Assembly: GCA_002695005.1 (NCBI GenBank)
Contig: NZNT01000025.1
Coordinates: 229,595 to 293,594 of the forward strand
DNA from: Maritimibacter sp.
Lineage (GTDB): Bacteria > Pseudomonadota > Alphaproteobacteria > Rhodobacterales > Rhodobacteraceae
Length of the DNA stretch: 64,000 bases
Direction of reading: 5' to 3'
How positions within the stretch are numbered: position 1 is the stretch's first letter; every line of letters begins with the position of its first letter. This document shows, one piece after another, positions 34,885 to 43,078 of the stretch. Under the pieces are notes generated by a model that was given only the letters and a program-made list of their open reading frames with translations, searched no databases and was not told where the DNA came from. The position numbers and the translations under genes are program-made.

Positions 34885-35865
34885 TCACTTCACCGCCGGG
34901 GCGAGGCCATAGGGCCGCCACAGCAGAATGGCCATCATCAGGAGCATGTTGGACGCCAACGCCAGTTTCGGGGCGAGGAAGCCAACGTAGTTCTGCATCA
35001 GCGCCACCATGATCGCGCCCAGAAGCGTGCCCTGGATCGACCCGAGGCCGCCGATGATGACGACGATGAACACGATCACCATCATCTCGGCCCCGAGCGC
35101 CGGGGTGATGAGCGTCTCGTATCCCGCCCACATGGCCCCGCCCATCGCGGCGAGCGCCGAGCCGAGCATGAAGACCCCGATGAACAGCCGGTCGATCTTG
35201 AAGCCCAGCGCCTCGACCATCTCGCGGTTCTCGACGCCCGCGCGGATGAGCAGGCCCATCCGGGTGCGGTTGAGAAGCAGGTAGAGACCGGCATAGACGA
35301 CGGCACCCACGATGAAGGCGAACAGGCGAAAAATCTCGAGCGACGACCCACCGACGATGATTGTGCCCTCGAGGAAGTTCGGACGAAGCACGGTGGTCGG
35401 CGTCCCGCCCCACGTGGCGAGGATCAGCTGTTCGGCCACGATGAGCGCGCCCATCGTGATGAGGATCTGGCGCAGGTGATCGGAATAGACGGGCTTGACG
35501 ATCACCCGCTCGAAAAACCAGCCCAGCGCCGCGCCAAAGACGATGGCCGCCGCGATGGCGAAAACCAGCGCCATGATGTTGAGGAAGATGCTCTCGGAGC
35601 CAAGCCAGCCACCGAAATAGGCCAGGACGCTCGCCGCCACGAAGGCGCCGAAGCTCACGAAGGCCGAGTGGCCGAAGTTCAGCACGTCCATCAGGCCGAA
35701 GACGAGGCTCAGGCCCGAGGCCATGAGGAACAGCATCATCCCCATCGCAAGGCCCGCGACCGTCAGCGTCAGCCACGAGGACGGCGCGCCGATCAGGACG
35801 AAGGCGATGATGGCGATCGCGACCGGAAGGAGGAAGACGCCCCCGAAACGTTCAACGATATTCAC
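34885..35865 (-). CDS. livH: Branched-chain amino acid-type ABC transporter permease (LivH family)
   Basis: A 326-residue permease with eight to nine transmembrane segments. SGLSLVFGLMDVLNFGHSAF (about 50-69) is the LivH signature and TRMGLLIRAGVENREMVEAL (about 198) is the coupling loop. The start is GTG at 35865, preceded by GGAGGG with 8-nt spacing, and overlaps by GTGA the stop of a 27-codon ORF, which lies where livF would normally meet livH. Confidence 0.92.
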   Translation of the reverse strand: MNIVERFGGVFLLPVAIAIIAFVLIGAPSSWLTLTVAGLAMGMMLFLMASGLSLVFGLMDVLNFGHSAFVSFGAFVAASVLAYFGGWLGSESIFLNIMALVFAIAAAIVFGAALGWFFERVIVKPVYSDHLRQILITMGALIVAEQLILATWGGTPTTVLRPNFLEGTIIVGGSSLEIFRLFAFIVGAVVYAGLYLLLNRTRMGLLIRAGVENREMVEALGFKIDRLFIGVFMLGSALAAMGGAMWAGYETLITPALGAEMMVIVFIVVIIGGLGSIQGTLLGAIMVALMQNYVGFLAPKLALASNMLLMMAILLWRPYGLAPAVK

Positions 35866-35945
35866 GCGACGGACCCTCCGTTAACGTTCTGATAATAAAC
35901 AGGAATAGGTTTCGCGGCGAAACCCTGGCGCAGGATGTCGGACAT
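35862..35945 (-). CDS. 27-codon small ORF, coupled between livF and livH
   Basis: The peptide begins MSDILRQGFAAKPIPV and has 27 residues, with YYQ and an NVNGG segment near the end. GGAGG stands 7 nt before its ATG, its ATG overlaps the livF stop (TGATG), and its TGA overlaps the livH GTG (GTGA). This two-sided coupling makes real translation likely. It is not hydrophobic and resembles no family I know. It may be a small subunit or just a ribosome-delivery device for livH, whose ribosome binding site is inside it. Confidence 0.6.
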   Translation of the reverse strand: MSDILRQGFAAKPIPVYYQNVNGGSVA

Positions 35946-36658
35946 CAGCTCGCCTCCATCGACAGGCTGAGAAGCCGGTCCTGCAATGCCGTGTCGGCGG
36001 CGAAATCGGCCATCGTGCCGGTGTGAACCACCCGCCCGTCGTCGATCACCGCCATGTCGCGGCCAAGGCTTTTCGCGAACGAGAAGTTCTGCTCGACGAG
36101 CAGGATGGTGGTCGTCTCGGAAATCTCGCGGAACGCCTCGCCCATCGCCGAGATGATCGAGGGGGCCAGCCCCTTGGTCGGCTCGTCGATCAGGATCAGG
36201 TCGCGCGGCTCGATGATGGCGCGCGCAACGGCAAGCATTTGTTTCTGCCCGCCCGACAGGCTCCACGCCTGCTTGTCCCAGAACTGCTCCAACGCCGGGA
36301 ACAGCTCATAAACGCGGGCGAGTCGGGTCTGGTCGAACTTGCCCGATGCAGTGGCGAGCACCATGTTCTCGGCCACAGTCAGACCGCCAAAAATCCCCAT
36401 GTTTTCAGGGACAAAGGCGATACCCTTGCGCGCGATGTCAGAGGTGTGGAGCGACGAGATATCCTCGCCCCGAAACGTCACCGACCCCTCGGGCCGGTCC
36501 AACAGACCGATGATCGAGCGCAGCGTCGTCGTCTTGCCCGCGCCGTTGCGGCCGAGCAGGACGAACACGCCGCCCTCGGGCACGTCCAGGGTTACGCCAT
36601 GCAGAACGGAATACTGCCCGATCGAGACGTCCATGTTCCGGATGGACAAAAGGCTCAT
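35945..36658 (-). CDS. livF: ABC transporter ATP-binding protein (LivF family)
   Basis: A 237-residue ATPase: Walker A LLGRNGAGKTTTLRSIIGL (34-52), signature LSGGQKQMLAVARAI, Walker B LILIDEPTKGLAP, and the H-loop replaced in usual LivF fashion near LLVEQN. It pairs with LivG to power the permeases. It overlaps livG by ATGA, and its stop overlaps the small ORF. Confidence 0.95.
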   Translation of the reverse strand: MSLLSIRNMDVSIGQYSVLHGVTLDVPEGGVFVLLGRNGAGKTTTLRSIIGLLDRPEGSVTFRGEDISSLHTSDIARKGIAFVPENMGIFGGLTVAENMVLATASGKFDQTRLARVYELFPALEQFWDKQAWSLSGGQKQMLAVARAIIEPRDLILIDEPTKGLAPSIISAMGEAFREISETTTILLVEQNFSFAKSLGRDMAVIDDGRVVHTGTMADFAADTALQDRLLSLSMEAS

Positions 36659-37419
36659 GCCATTTCTCCTGCGTTTCCGAGATAGACGTCGCGCACGACC
36701 TGGCTGGACATGACCTCGCCCGGGTCGCCATCGGCGATCAGCTCGCCGTTGTGCAGCACGATGATCCGGTCGGCCAGCTGCCGCACCACGTCCATCTTGT
36801 GTTCCACGAGCAGCACCGTCTTGGTGTGGTCGTGCTTGATCTCGGCGATAAGGTCGAGAACGTCGGGCGCATGGTCGAGGCTCATGCCCGCCGTCGGTTC
36901 ATCGAACATGTAGATGTCGGGCTCCATCGCCATGAGGAGCGCGACTTCGAGCTTGCGCTGATCGCCATGCGGCAGGGCGGCGGCGGGCAACTCGGCCTTG
37001 TCCTCGAGCTTGGTGGCCGCGAGGTAGCGTTCGGCCCGCGAGGTGAGCTCGGTGAGCCGGGAAACAGGTGTGAAGAACCGGAACCCCGCCCCTTCCTGCG
37101 CCTGCACGGCGAGGCGGATGTTCTCGATCACGCTCAGACGCGGGAACAGGTTGGTGAGCTGAAAGGCCCGGCCAACGCCGTGGCGCGCGCGTGTCGATGC
37201 GGGCATCCGGGTCAGGTCCACCCCGTCCTTCGTCACCGTCCCGGCGCTCGGCGTGAGCTGGCCCGAAATCATGTTGAAGTAGGTGGTCTTGCCGGCCCCG
37301 TTCGGTCCGACGATCACGGTCAATTCGCCGGGGCGAAAGTCGCAGGACACGGCGTTCACGGCCGTATGCCCGCCGAACCGGATCGTGAGATCACGGGTGG
37401 AGAGTGATGGATGTGTCAT
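36655..37419 (-). CDS. livG: ABC transporter ATP-binding protein (LivG family)
   Basis: A 254-residue ATPase: Walker A VGPNGAGKTTYFNMISGQLT, the LivG-specific GVGRAFQLTNLFPRLSVIEN, and Walker B PDIYMFDEPTAGMS. The expected LSGGQ signature is degenerate: the ALPHGDQRKLEVALLMA segment carries PHGDQ in its place, which is common in LivG. The start MTHPSLSTRDL was chosen because the upstream in-frame extension is Arg-rich and has no homology. It follows the substrate-binding gene after a stable hairpin. Confidence 0.94.
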   Translation of the reverse strand: MTHPSLSTRDLTIRFGGHTAVNAVSCDFRPGELTVIVGPNGAGKTTYFNMISGQLTPSAGTVTKDGVDLTRMPASTRARHGVGRAFQLTNLFPRLSVIENIRLAVQAQEGAGFRFFTPVSRLTELTSRAERYLAATKLEDKAELPAAALPHGDQRKLEVALLMAMEPDIYMFDEPTAGMSLDHAPDVLDLIAEIKHDHTKTVLLVEHKMDVVRQLADRIIVLHNGELIADGDPGEVMSSQVVRDVYLGNAGEMA

Positions 37420-37439
37420 GGCTTTGGGGATTGGTTGGG

Positions 37440-37466
37440 GCCCCGGCCGACCGCGCCGGCCGGGGC
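37440..37466 (-). promoter_or_regulatory. Intercistronic hairpin between the liv substrate-binding gene and livG
   Basis: A perfect 9-bp GC stem GCCCCGGCC/GGCCGGGGC with a 9-nt loop and no T run. Such hairpins protect the 3' end of the first cistron, giving more binding protein than membrane components. Confidence 0.55.
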
Positions 37467-37474
37467 GACACCGA

Positions 37475-38677
37475 TCAGTTCTCGCGACCGATCGGAATGT
37501 CCATTTCGTCGGCTTCGATGATCCGGACCTTTTCCGGGATCGCCCACTCCACGTCGTCATCCACGCGGATCTTGAAGTGCAGCATGGATTGCAGCGCCTG
37601 GTGATCTTCCGGACGGAAGGTCATCTCACCCTTGGGCGTGTCCCAGGTCATGCCTTCCATCGTGGCGATCAGGTCTTCGGTGTCGAGCGACGGGCTCTCG
37701 CGCAGCGCCTTCACCACGGCCAGGGCCGAAGCCATGCCACCAGCGGTGAAGAAGTCCGGCGGGCTGTCGAAGCGCGCCATGTGCTCTTCCACGAGCCAGT
37801 TGTTGATCTCGTTGTCGAAGGCTTCGTAGTAGTAGTAGACCGCACCTTCGAGGCCGGGGAACCGCTTGTAGGTCGGCAGAACCGGAAGGATGTGCCCGCC
37901 CATCGACAGTTCGATGTCGAACCGGCCCGGGTCCATCGACTGGAGCTTGCCCGGCGCGTCGCCGCCACCGGCCCAGTAGACCAGAATGACCTTGCGGCCT
38001 TCCTTGTCTTTCAGCGCGTTGAACAGGCGCTCACCCACGGCGGTGAAGTCGGCGGTGCCCTGCGGCGCGTATTCTTCCGCGACCACCGTGGCCCCGGAGC
38101 CTTCGAGCGCGTTCTTGAACGCGGCGATCCCGTCACGACCGAAAGCATAGTCCTCGGCCAGCGTGGCGACATACAGGTTCTCGTCCGGCTGAAGCGCCTG
38201 CGCCTGTGCCTGCATGTCCATCGACGAGTTGCGCGAGGTCTTGAAGACGTAGCGGTTGGAATCCGGGCCGGTCAGGCTGTCGGCCACGGCCGGCTCGACG
38301 ATGAAGATCCGCTCGTATTCCTCGGCGATCGGCAGCATCCCGGTGGTCACGCCCGACGACGTGGCGCCGACCGCGATCAGGACGTCATCGTCGGCATAGG
38401 CCTCGGCCAGCACGGCACGGGCCACGTCCGGTTTGAACTGCGTGTCCTTCTTGATGATCTCGATGGGGTGACCGTTCACCTCCATCGTGCCGTCGGTGGC
38501 ATATTCGAGGCCCATCTCGAACCCGGTCTGGGTCTGCTTCGAGAAGACCTCGAAAGCATTGCCCGACATCCCGTGGATGAGCGCGATCTTGACCGGGTCC
38601 CCATCCTGCGCGACGGCAGGTACGGCGAGGCCCACGGCAAACGAGAACGCGGCGACTGCGCGTTTCATGGTAATCAT
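37475..38677 (-). CDS. ABC transporter periplasmic substrate-binding protein (Liv/amide type)
   Basis: A 400-residue protein with signal peptide (cleavage near LAVPAVAQDG, about residue 23) and the type-I periplasmic-binding fold: VKIALIHGMSGNAFEVFSKQ, VLIAVGATSSGVTTGMLPIA, LYVATLAEDYAFGRDGIAAF. It looks like the LivK/AmiC/UrtA relatives, so the ligand could be an amino acid, amide or other small acid. GGGAGG precedes the ATG. It is the first gene of the operon and is divergent from the PAS-LuxR regulator. Confidence 0.9.
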   Translation of the reverse strand: MITMKRAVAAFSFAVGLAVPAVAQDGDPVKIALIHGMSGNAFEVFSKQTQTGFEMGLEYATDGTMEVNGHPIEIIKKDTQFKPDVARAVLAEAYADDDVLIAVGATSSGVTTGMLPIAEEYERIFIVEPAVADSLTGPDSNRYVFKTSRNSSMDMQAQAQALQPDENLYVATLAEDYAFGRDGIAAFKNALEGSGATVVAEEYAPQGTADFTAVGERLFNALKDKEGRKVILVYWAGGGDAPGKLQSMDPGRFDIELSMGGHILPVLPTYKRFPGLEGAVYYYYEAFDNEINNWLVEEHMARFDSPPDFFTAGGMASALAVVKALRESPSLDTEDLIATMEGMTWDTPKGEMTFRPEDHQALQSMLHFKIRVDDDVEWAIPEKVRIIEADEMDIPIGREN

Positions 38678-38694
38678 GGATTGTCCTCCCTTGC

Positions 38695-38720
38695 CCCGCG
38701 GTGGTTTCACCCTCCGCGGG
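38695..38720. promoter_or_regulatory. Inverted repeat in the liv-operon/regulator divergent region
   Basis: CCCGCGG-N12-CCGCGGG, with an inner GGTG/CACC, lies 18 nt from the liv start. It may be an operator for the adjacent LuxR-type regulator, or a leader hairpin. Confidence 0.4.
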
Positions 38721-38770
38721 ATCGGTGTAAGTGTGGACAGAGCCTCGCTTTTTGGAAGGGTCCGGGCAAG

Positions 38771-39370
38771 TTGGGGAAAATACTTATAGATCAAGCCTAC
38801 CAGACCGGCGACTTCTCGGCGCTTGCGTTCGAGTACTCTCCGGTCGGTCTGGTGATCACCGAAAGCCGCGTGATCCGGGGCTGCAATCCCGAGTTCGAGC
38901 GCATGTTCGGCTATGGGCCGGGCGAGCTGAATGACCAGTCATTTCAAGTGCTTTACCCGAGCCCGGAGGAGTTCGTGAAGATCCGGGACCGCGGTGTGGA
39001 CCAGCTGCGCGAGACGAACACCTACTGGGACGAACGGGTCATGGCACGCAAGGACGGGTCGCTGTTCTGGTGCCGCACGCGGGGCCATTCGCTGACCCCC
39101 GAGGGCGATCCGCTAAACCGCGCGGTGTGGAGTTTCGCGGACCTGTCGGGCCACCGCCCCTACCAGCCGCTCACACCCCGCGAGCGGCAGGTGGTCAACC
39201 TCGTGGCCGAGGGGATGACGTCGAAAGAGATCGCCCGCGCGCTGGGGATCAGCCCGCGCACGGTCGAGGTTCACCGGGCGAAACTGCAAAAGAAGTTCGG
39301 CGTGACCAACACGAATTCGCTGCTTCACGCCATGTCGGGCGTGCCGCCGGAGCGCATCGTCGCCCGCTGA
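38771..39370 (+). CDS. PAS-domain LuxR-type transcriptional regulator
   Basis: About 199 residues: an N-terminal PAS sensor (EYSPVGLVITESRVIRGCNP, FERMFGYGPGEL, then KDGSLFWCRTRGHSL) and a C-terminal LuxR helix-turn-helix (LTPRERQVVNLVAEGMTSKE and LGISPRTVEVHRAKLQKKFG). It is a one-component regulator, with no phosphoacceptor receiver. The start is proposed as TTG at 38771, with GGAAGGG 11 nt upstream; no ATG or GTG fits in frame before the PAS domain. Divergence from the liv operon suggests it controls it. Confidence 0.85.
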   Translation: MGKILIDQAYQTGDFSALAFEYSPVGLVITESRVIRGCNPEFERMFGYGPGELNDQSFQVLYPSPEEFVKIRDRGVDQLRETNTYWDERVMARKDGSLFWCRTRGHSLTPEGDPLNRAVWSFADLSGHRPYQPLTPRERQVVNLVAEGMTSKEIARALGISPRTVEVHRAKLQKKFGVTNTNSLLHAMSGVPPERIVAR

Positions 39371-39382
39371 GGCCGCACCGGA

Positions 39383-40894
39383 TCAGACAGGCTCTTCCTG
39401 CGGGCTGTCCACAATCTTTGCCACGTTTCCGCCGAGGGCCTGCATCTGGTGATCGGCCCAGAACCGGATGTCGTATTTGTGGACCGTCTCGCGCAGCGCG
39501 CGCATCCGGTCCTGTCGTTCGGGGGCCTCCATGTTCAGCGCCTGTTCGATGGCGCTTTGCATCGAGCGGGCGGAGAACGGGTTGGTCAGAAGGGCCGAGC
39601 CCATTTCGACCGCCGCGCCCGCGAATTCCGACAGTACCAGCACCCCGTCCCCGTCGATCCGCGCCGCGCAGAATTCCTTGGCGACAAGGTTCATGCCGTC
39701 GGCCAGCGGCGTGATCCAGGCCACGTCGGCGGCCCGGTAGTAGGAGACGAGTTCGGTGAAGGGAATCGCCCGGCTGATAAGCGCGATGGGCTGCCAGTCG
39801 AGCGTGCCGAAGCGCCCGTTGATCCGCCCCGCCATCTGTTCGAGGTCGGCCTGGATATTTTCATAGACCGTCATGTTCTGGTTTGCGGGGACCGAGACGT
39901 GCATGAGCTTGACCTTGCCCAGCATGTCGGGGTTCGCCTCCAGCAGCCGCTCGAAGCTTTCCAGCTGGTCGATCCCGCCCTTGGTGTAGTCGGTCCGGCC
40001 CACGGACAGCAGCAGGCGGCGTTCGCCCAGTTCCGCGCGAATTTCGGCGGTCTTGTCCTCCGTCTCGGAGCGCCGTGCGACCTCTTCGATATAGTCCGCG
40101 TCGACCCCGACCGGCGAAGCCTGCACGCGGATGGTGCGGCCCTCATGGGCGATCACGTCCGGCACGGACACCTCGGTCAGCGCGGAAAACTCGGTCGCGA
40201 AATCCTCGTCCACCTTCTGACGGCTGACCACGTCCACCTCGAGCATGGAGCGGGCGGCGGAGACGAAATTCGCGACGTAGCGCGGGATGTGGAAGCCGAC
40301 GACATCGCAAGCCAGCAGGCTTTCGAGGATTTCCTTGCGCCACGGCAGCACGTTGAACATGTCGGCCGAGGGAAACGGCGTGTGGTGGAAGAAGCTGATC
40401 TTCACGTCCGGGCGCAACTGGCGCAGGTAGCCGGGCACGAGCCAGAGGTTGTAGTCATGGACCCAGACCACTGCCCCCTGCGCGGCTTCGGCGGCGGCGG
40501 CCTCGGCGAAGGCCCAGTTTACCTCGCGAAAGGTCGGCCAGTCGACGGGGTCGTAATTGTAGCGTTCCTTGAACCCGTGGAGGATCGGCCAGAACGCTTC
40601 TTTCGACGAGACTTCGTAGAAGCTCTTGACCTGCTCACGGGTGAGCGGGAGACGCAGAACGGCGTAGGTGCCGAAATCGTCGTCGATCTCGATCCGTCGC
40701 TCGAAGTCGGGGTCCGAGGGCGTATCGCTTTCCTTCCATGCGACCCATGACCCCTTGTCGAAGCGGCCGAAAAAGCTCTTGAGCGTCGGCACGATGCCGT
40801 TCGGGCTCTTGTTCTCGTGGTATTCGATTTTCCCGTCCACCTCGACCTCCGTGTAGGGCTGGCGGTGGTAGACGATCACGAGATTCGAGGACAT
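39383..40894 (-). CDS. ggpS: Glucosylglycerol-phosphate synthase (GT20)
   Basis: A 503-residue retaining glycosyltransferase of the trehalose-phosphate-synthase fold. The N-terminus (VIVYHRQPYTEVEVDGK, SPNGIVPTLKSFFGRF, WVAWK) and the segments SKEAFWPILHGF, VWVHDYNLWLVPGYLRQL, FFHHTPFPSADMFNVLPW and GFHIPRYVANFVSA match cyanobacterial GgpS as I remember it, not OtsA, whose loop is GGLAVG. It would join glucose from ADP-glucose to glycerol-3-phosphate. The C-terminal donor-site motif DGMNLVAKEF is intact. It starts 1 nt after the phosphatase stop, and gpsA supplies the acceptor. Confidence 0.83.
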   Translation of the reverse strand: MSSNLVIVYHRQPYTEVEVDGKIEYHENKSPNGIVPTLKSFFGRFDKGSWVAWKESDTPSDPDFERRIEIDDDFGTYAVLRLPLTREQVKSFYEVSSKEAFWPILHGFKERYNYDPVDWPTFREVNWAFAEAAAAEAAQGAVVWVHDYNLWLVPGYLRQLRPDVKISFFHHTPFPSADMFNVLPWRKEILESLLACDVVGFHIPRYVANFVSAARSMLEVDVVSRQKVDEDFATEFSALTEVSVPDVIAHEGRTIRVQASPVGVDADYIEEVARRSETEDKTAEIRAELGERRLLLSVGRTDYTKGGIDQLESFERLLEANPDMLGKVKLMHVSVPANQNMTVYENIQADLEQMAGRINGRFGTLDWQPIALISRAIPFTELVSYYRAADVAWITPLADGMNLVAKEFCAARIDGDGVLVLSEFAGAAVEMGSALLTNPFSARSMQSAIEQALNMEAPERQDRMRALRETVHKYDIRFWADHQMQALGGNVAKIVDSPQEEPV

Positions 40895-40895
40895 T

Positions 40896-41678
40896 TCAGG
40901 CTCCTAGGGGAACTTTGGGGTGAAGGTCGAAGGCGTGGATCGCCTCCATGATGCCCGCGGCGCCGTGGCCGGTGGCGTAGTGGACCTGCGGCAGATGCGC
41001 GACGCGCGAGACGAGCGCGGGTTCTGAGTTGCCGACCGCGACGGCGGGCAGGCCGCATTCGAGCATGGACAGGTCGTTGAGCGTGTCGCCCGCAACGAGG
41101 ACGCGGTTTTCGTCCATGCCGAGATGCTCCACCAGACGGCGGATCGACGGGCCCTTGGAGACGCCCTTGGGCAGCACATCGAAGAAGCGGTTGTCGGAGA
41201 TCAGCCAGTCGAGGCCCAGCGCCTCCACCCGGGTCTTGGCGCCCTCGTCGAAGGCCTCGGGGTCGAGGTCGTAGCTTACCCGGTAACGGAAGTCAGTCGG
41301 CTGAAGCGTGAGGCCCGGCGCACCCGCGAGCCTGTCGCGCACCCGGTCGCCCTTGTCGCCCCAGCGGGCGGCGATGTCTTCCTCGAGCGCCGCGATGGGC
41401 GAGATCGCCTGCTCGGACACCTGGGCAATGGTCGTGCCGACGTCGCCCACGACATATTCGGGCCAGGGCAGCGCGCCGGTCTTGCACATCTCGCCGATGA
41501 ACTGCGGGTCGCGCCCGGTGACGAAGATCAGGCCCACGGTATCGCGGTTCGTTTCGATCCAGTCATAGAGCCGATGGCGGTCCGCCTCGCTCCCGCCCAG
41601 AAACGTGCCGTCGAGGTCGGTGGCGAGCGTAAAGCGGCGGGTGGCCAGCGGGGTCGCGGGCAGTTTGGGGATGTTCAT
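40896..41678 (-). CDS. HAD-family phosphatase, probable glucosylglycerol-phosphate phosphatase
   Basis: A 260-residue class-II HAD hydrolase of the sucrose-phosphatase/Cof type. Motif I is ATDLDGTF (Asp21, Asp23), motif II IFVTGRDP, motif III Lys in KGVSKG, motif IV VAGDTLNDLSML. Its place between gpsA and ggpS suggests that it dephosphorylates glucosylglycerol-3-phosphate. In some proteobacteria a HAD phosphatase domain is fused to the N-terminus of GgpS (GgpPS); here it is a separate gene in the same order. It overlaps gpsA by ATGA. Confidence 0.82.
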   Translation of the reverse strand: MNIPKLPATPLATRRFTLATDLDGTFLGGSEADRHRLYDWIETNRDTVGLIFVTGRDPQFIGEMCKTGALPWPEYVVGDVGTTIAQVSEQAISPIAALEEDIAARWGDKGDRVRDRLAGAPGLTLQPTDFRYRVSYDLDPEAFDEGAKTRVEALGLDWLISDNRFFDVLPKGVSKGPSIRRLVEHLGMDENRVLVAGDTLNDLSMLECGLPAVAVGNSEPALVSRVAHLPQVHYATGHGAAGIMEAIHAFDLHPKVPLGA

Positions 41679-42796
41679 TCGCTGGCTCCGAATCCAAGCG
41701 TGGCCGTGGGCGCGGGGTGGTCGAGCAGGATGTCGAGCGCGCGGGGCTCGGCCTCGATGGGTCGGGTCCAGAGGGCGTTGAAGCTGTCTTGCAGGTCCGC
41801 GCCCTCGTGCAACACCGCGTTCACGGTTTCGCAGATCGGCATGGGCACACCGATGCGGCGGGCGAGGTCGATGACCGAGACGGCGTTCACCTCGCCCTCG
41901 ACGACGACGGGCTTGCCCTCGAAACAGTCGGGCCTTGCGATGCCCTGCCCCAGTTGCGTGCCCAGCGACATGTTGCGTGAGGTGGTCGAGGAGCAGGTGA
42001 GCGTCAGGTCGCCCGCGCCCGCAAGACCGGTGACGGTTTCGCGCGAGCCGCCCAGCGCCTCGGCCATCCGCTTCATCTCGTCGATGCCACGGGTGATGAG
42101 CGCGGCGCGCGTGTTCTCGGCAAAGCCCGCGCCTGACATCATGCCGCAGGCGATGGCGATGACGTTCTTGACCGCGCCGCCCACCTCGACGCCCACGAGG
42201 TCGTCGGAGACATAGGGGCGGAAGCCTGCGCCGGAGAGCGACACGGCGAGGCGGGCCGCGGGGCTGTCATGCGGGGCGAGCCGGTTCTGGTAGGAAAACG
42301 GGAAGGCGACGGTGGCGGCGGTCGGATGGTCCAGCGCGGTTTCACGCGCGAAAGTCGGGCCGGAGACCGCGCCGACCGGGTGGCCCGGCAGCATTTCGCA
42401 GACCACCTCGGAGAGCAGAAGCCCCGAACCGCGCTCGATCCCCTTGCAGGCGAGCGCGATGGGGATGCCCGCCGGGATTTGCGGGCGCATGGCGGTGCAG
42501 ACATCCCTAAGGGTGGCGGAGGGCGTGACGACGATCACGGCGTCGGCTCCCGACAGCGCCTCACCGATGACGGCGGTGGCGCGGATGCCGGGTGGCAGGG
42601 GGATGCCCGGCAGGTAATCGGGGTTCTCGCCACTCACGTTTATGGCTTCGGCCAGCTCGGGGCGGCGCGACCACAGGGCCACGTCGCGGCCGTTGCGGGC
42701 CAGAACGGTTGCAAGGGCTGTGCCCCAGGACCCGGCACCGATAACGGCAACGCGGGCATAGGGCGCGGAGGACGGCGTGTTGGTGCTGTCTTTCAT
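41675..42796 (-). CDS. gpsA: NAD(P)-dependent glycerol-3-phosphate dehydrogenase
   Basis: A 373-residue enzyme that reduces dihydroxyacetone phosphate to sn-glycerol-3-phosphate. Motifs: VAVIGAGSWGTALATVLARN (16-35), ALACKGIERG, SGPTFARE, GGAVKNVIAIACGM with catalytic Lys, and GLAGAGDLTLTCSSTTSRN. It is longer than the usual 330-340 residues, with a loop near FSYQNRLAPHDS. Being coupled to the glucosylglycerol genes, it probably supplies G3P for the osmolyte; whether it is the only gpsA in the genome cannot be seen. Confidence 0.93.
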   Translation of the reverse strand: MKDSTNTPSSAPYARVAVIGAGSWGTALATVLARNGRDVALWSRRPELAEAINVSGENPDYLPGIPLPPGIRATAVIGEALSGADAVIVVTPSATLRDVCTAMRPQIPAGIPIALACKGIERGSGLLLSEVVCEMLPGHPVGAVSGPTFARETALDHPTAATVAFPFSYQNRLAPHDSPAARLAVSLSGAGFRPYVSDDLVGVEVGGAVKNVIAIACGMMSGAGFAENTRAALITRGIDEMKRMAEALGGSRETVTGLAGAGDLTLTCSSTTSRNMSLGTQLGQGIARPDCFEGKPVVVEGEVNAVSVIDLARRIGVPMPICETVNAVLHEGADLQDSFNALWTRPIEAEPRALDILLDHPAPTATLGFGASE

Positions 42797-43040
42797 CTGC
42801 TCGGGCTAAAGCCCTTTTGATTTGTCGTTGCTCGGCCGACCGGGGGGCGGATCGGCCCAGGGAGCGCGGGACCGCTCACCGAGATGTCGCGCCTCTACCC
42901 CTCATCCGCCCGGATCACGGGGGTGCGCGACGTTTCTGGACATAAGGGTAATGTCTTCCCGTCCCTCCGCAAGGCAACGCTGCCTTGCAGAATATTGTTC
43001 CCGCGGTCGTGATCGGACGGGGCGCGGTGTCTGCACGGGA

Positions 43041-43072
43041 AATAATCAGCCTGCCCGAAAATTGGGCAGGCC
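43041..43072 (-). terminator. Terminator downstream of the wza-type gene
   Basis: A perfect 8-bp stem GCCTGCCC/GGGCAGGC with loop AATTTTC begins a few nt after the stop; the following TGATTATTT is a weak T tract. Confidence 0.7.
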
Positions 43073-43078
43073 GTCAGA

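Noticed and set aside
39383..40894. Annotation as trehalose-6-phosphate synthase OtsA
   Set aside because: The OtsA loop GGLAVG is missing and SPNGIVPTLKSFF with other GgpS segments is present; the neighbours fit glucosylglycerol.
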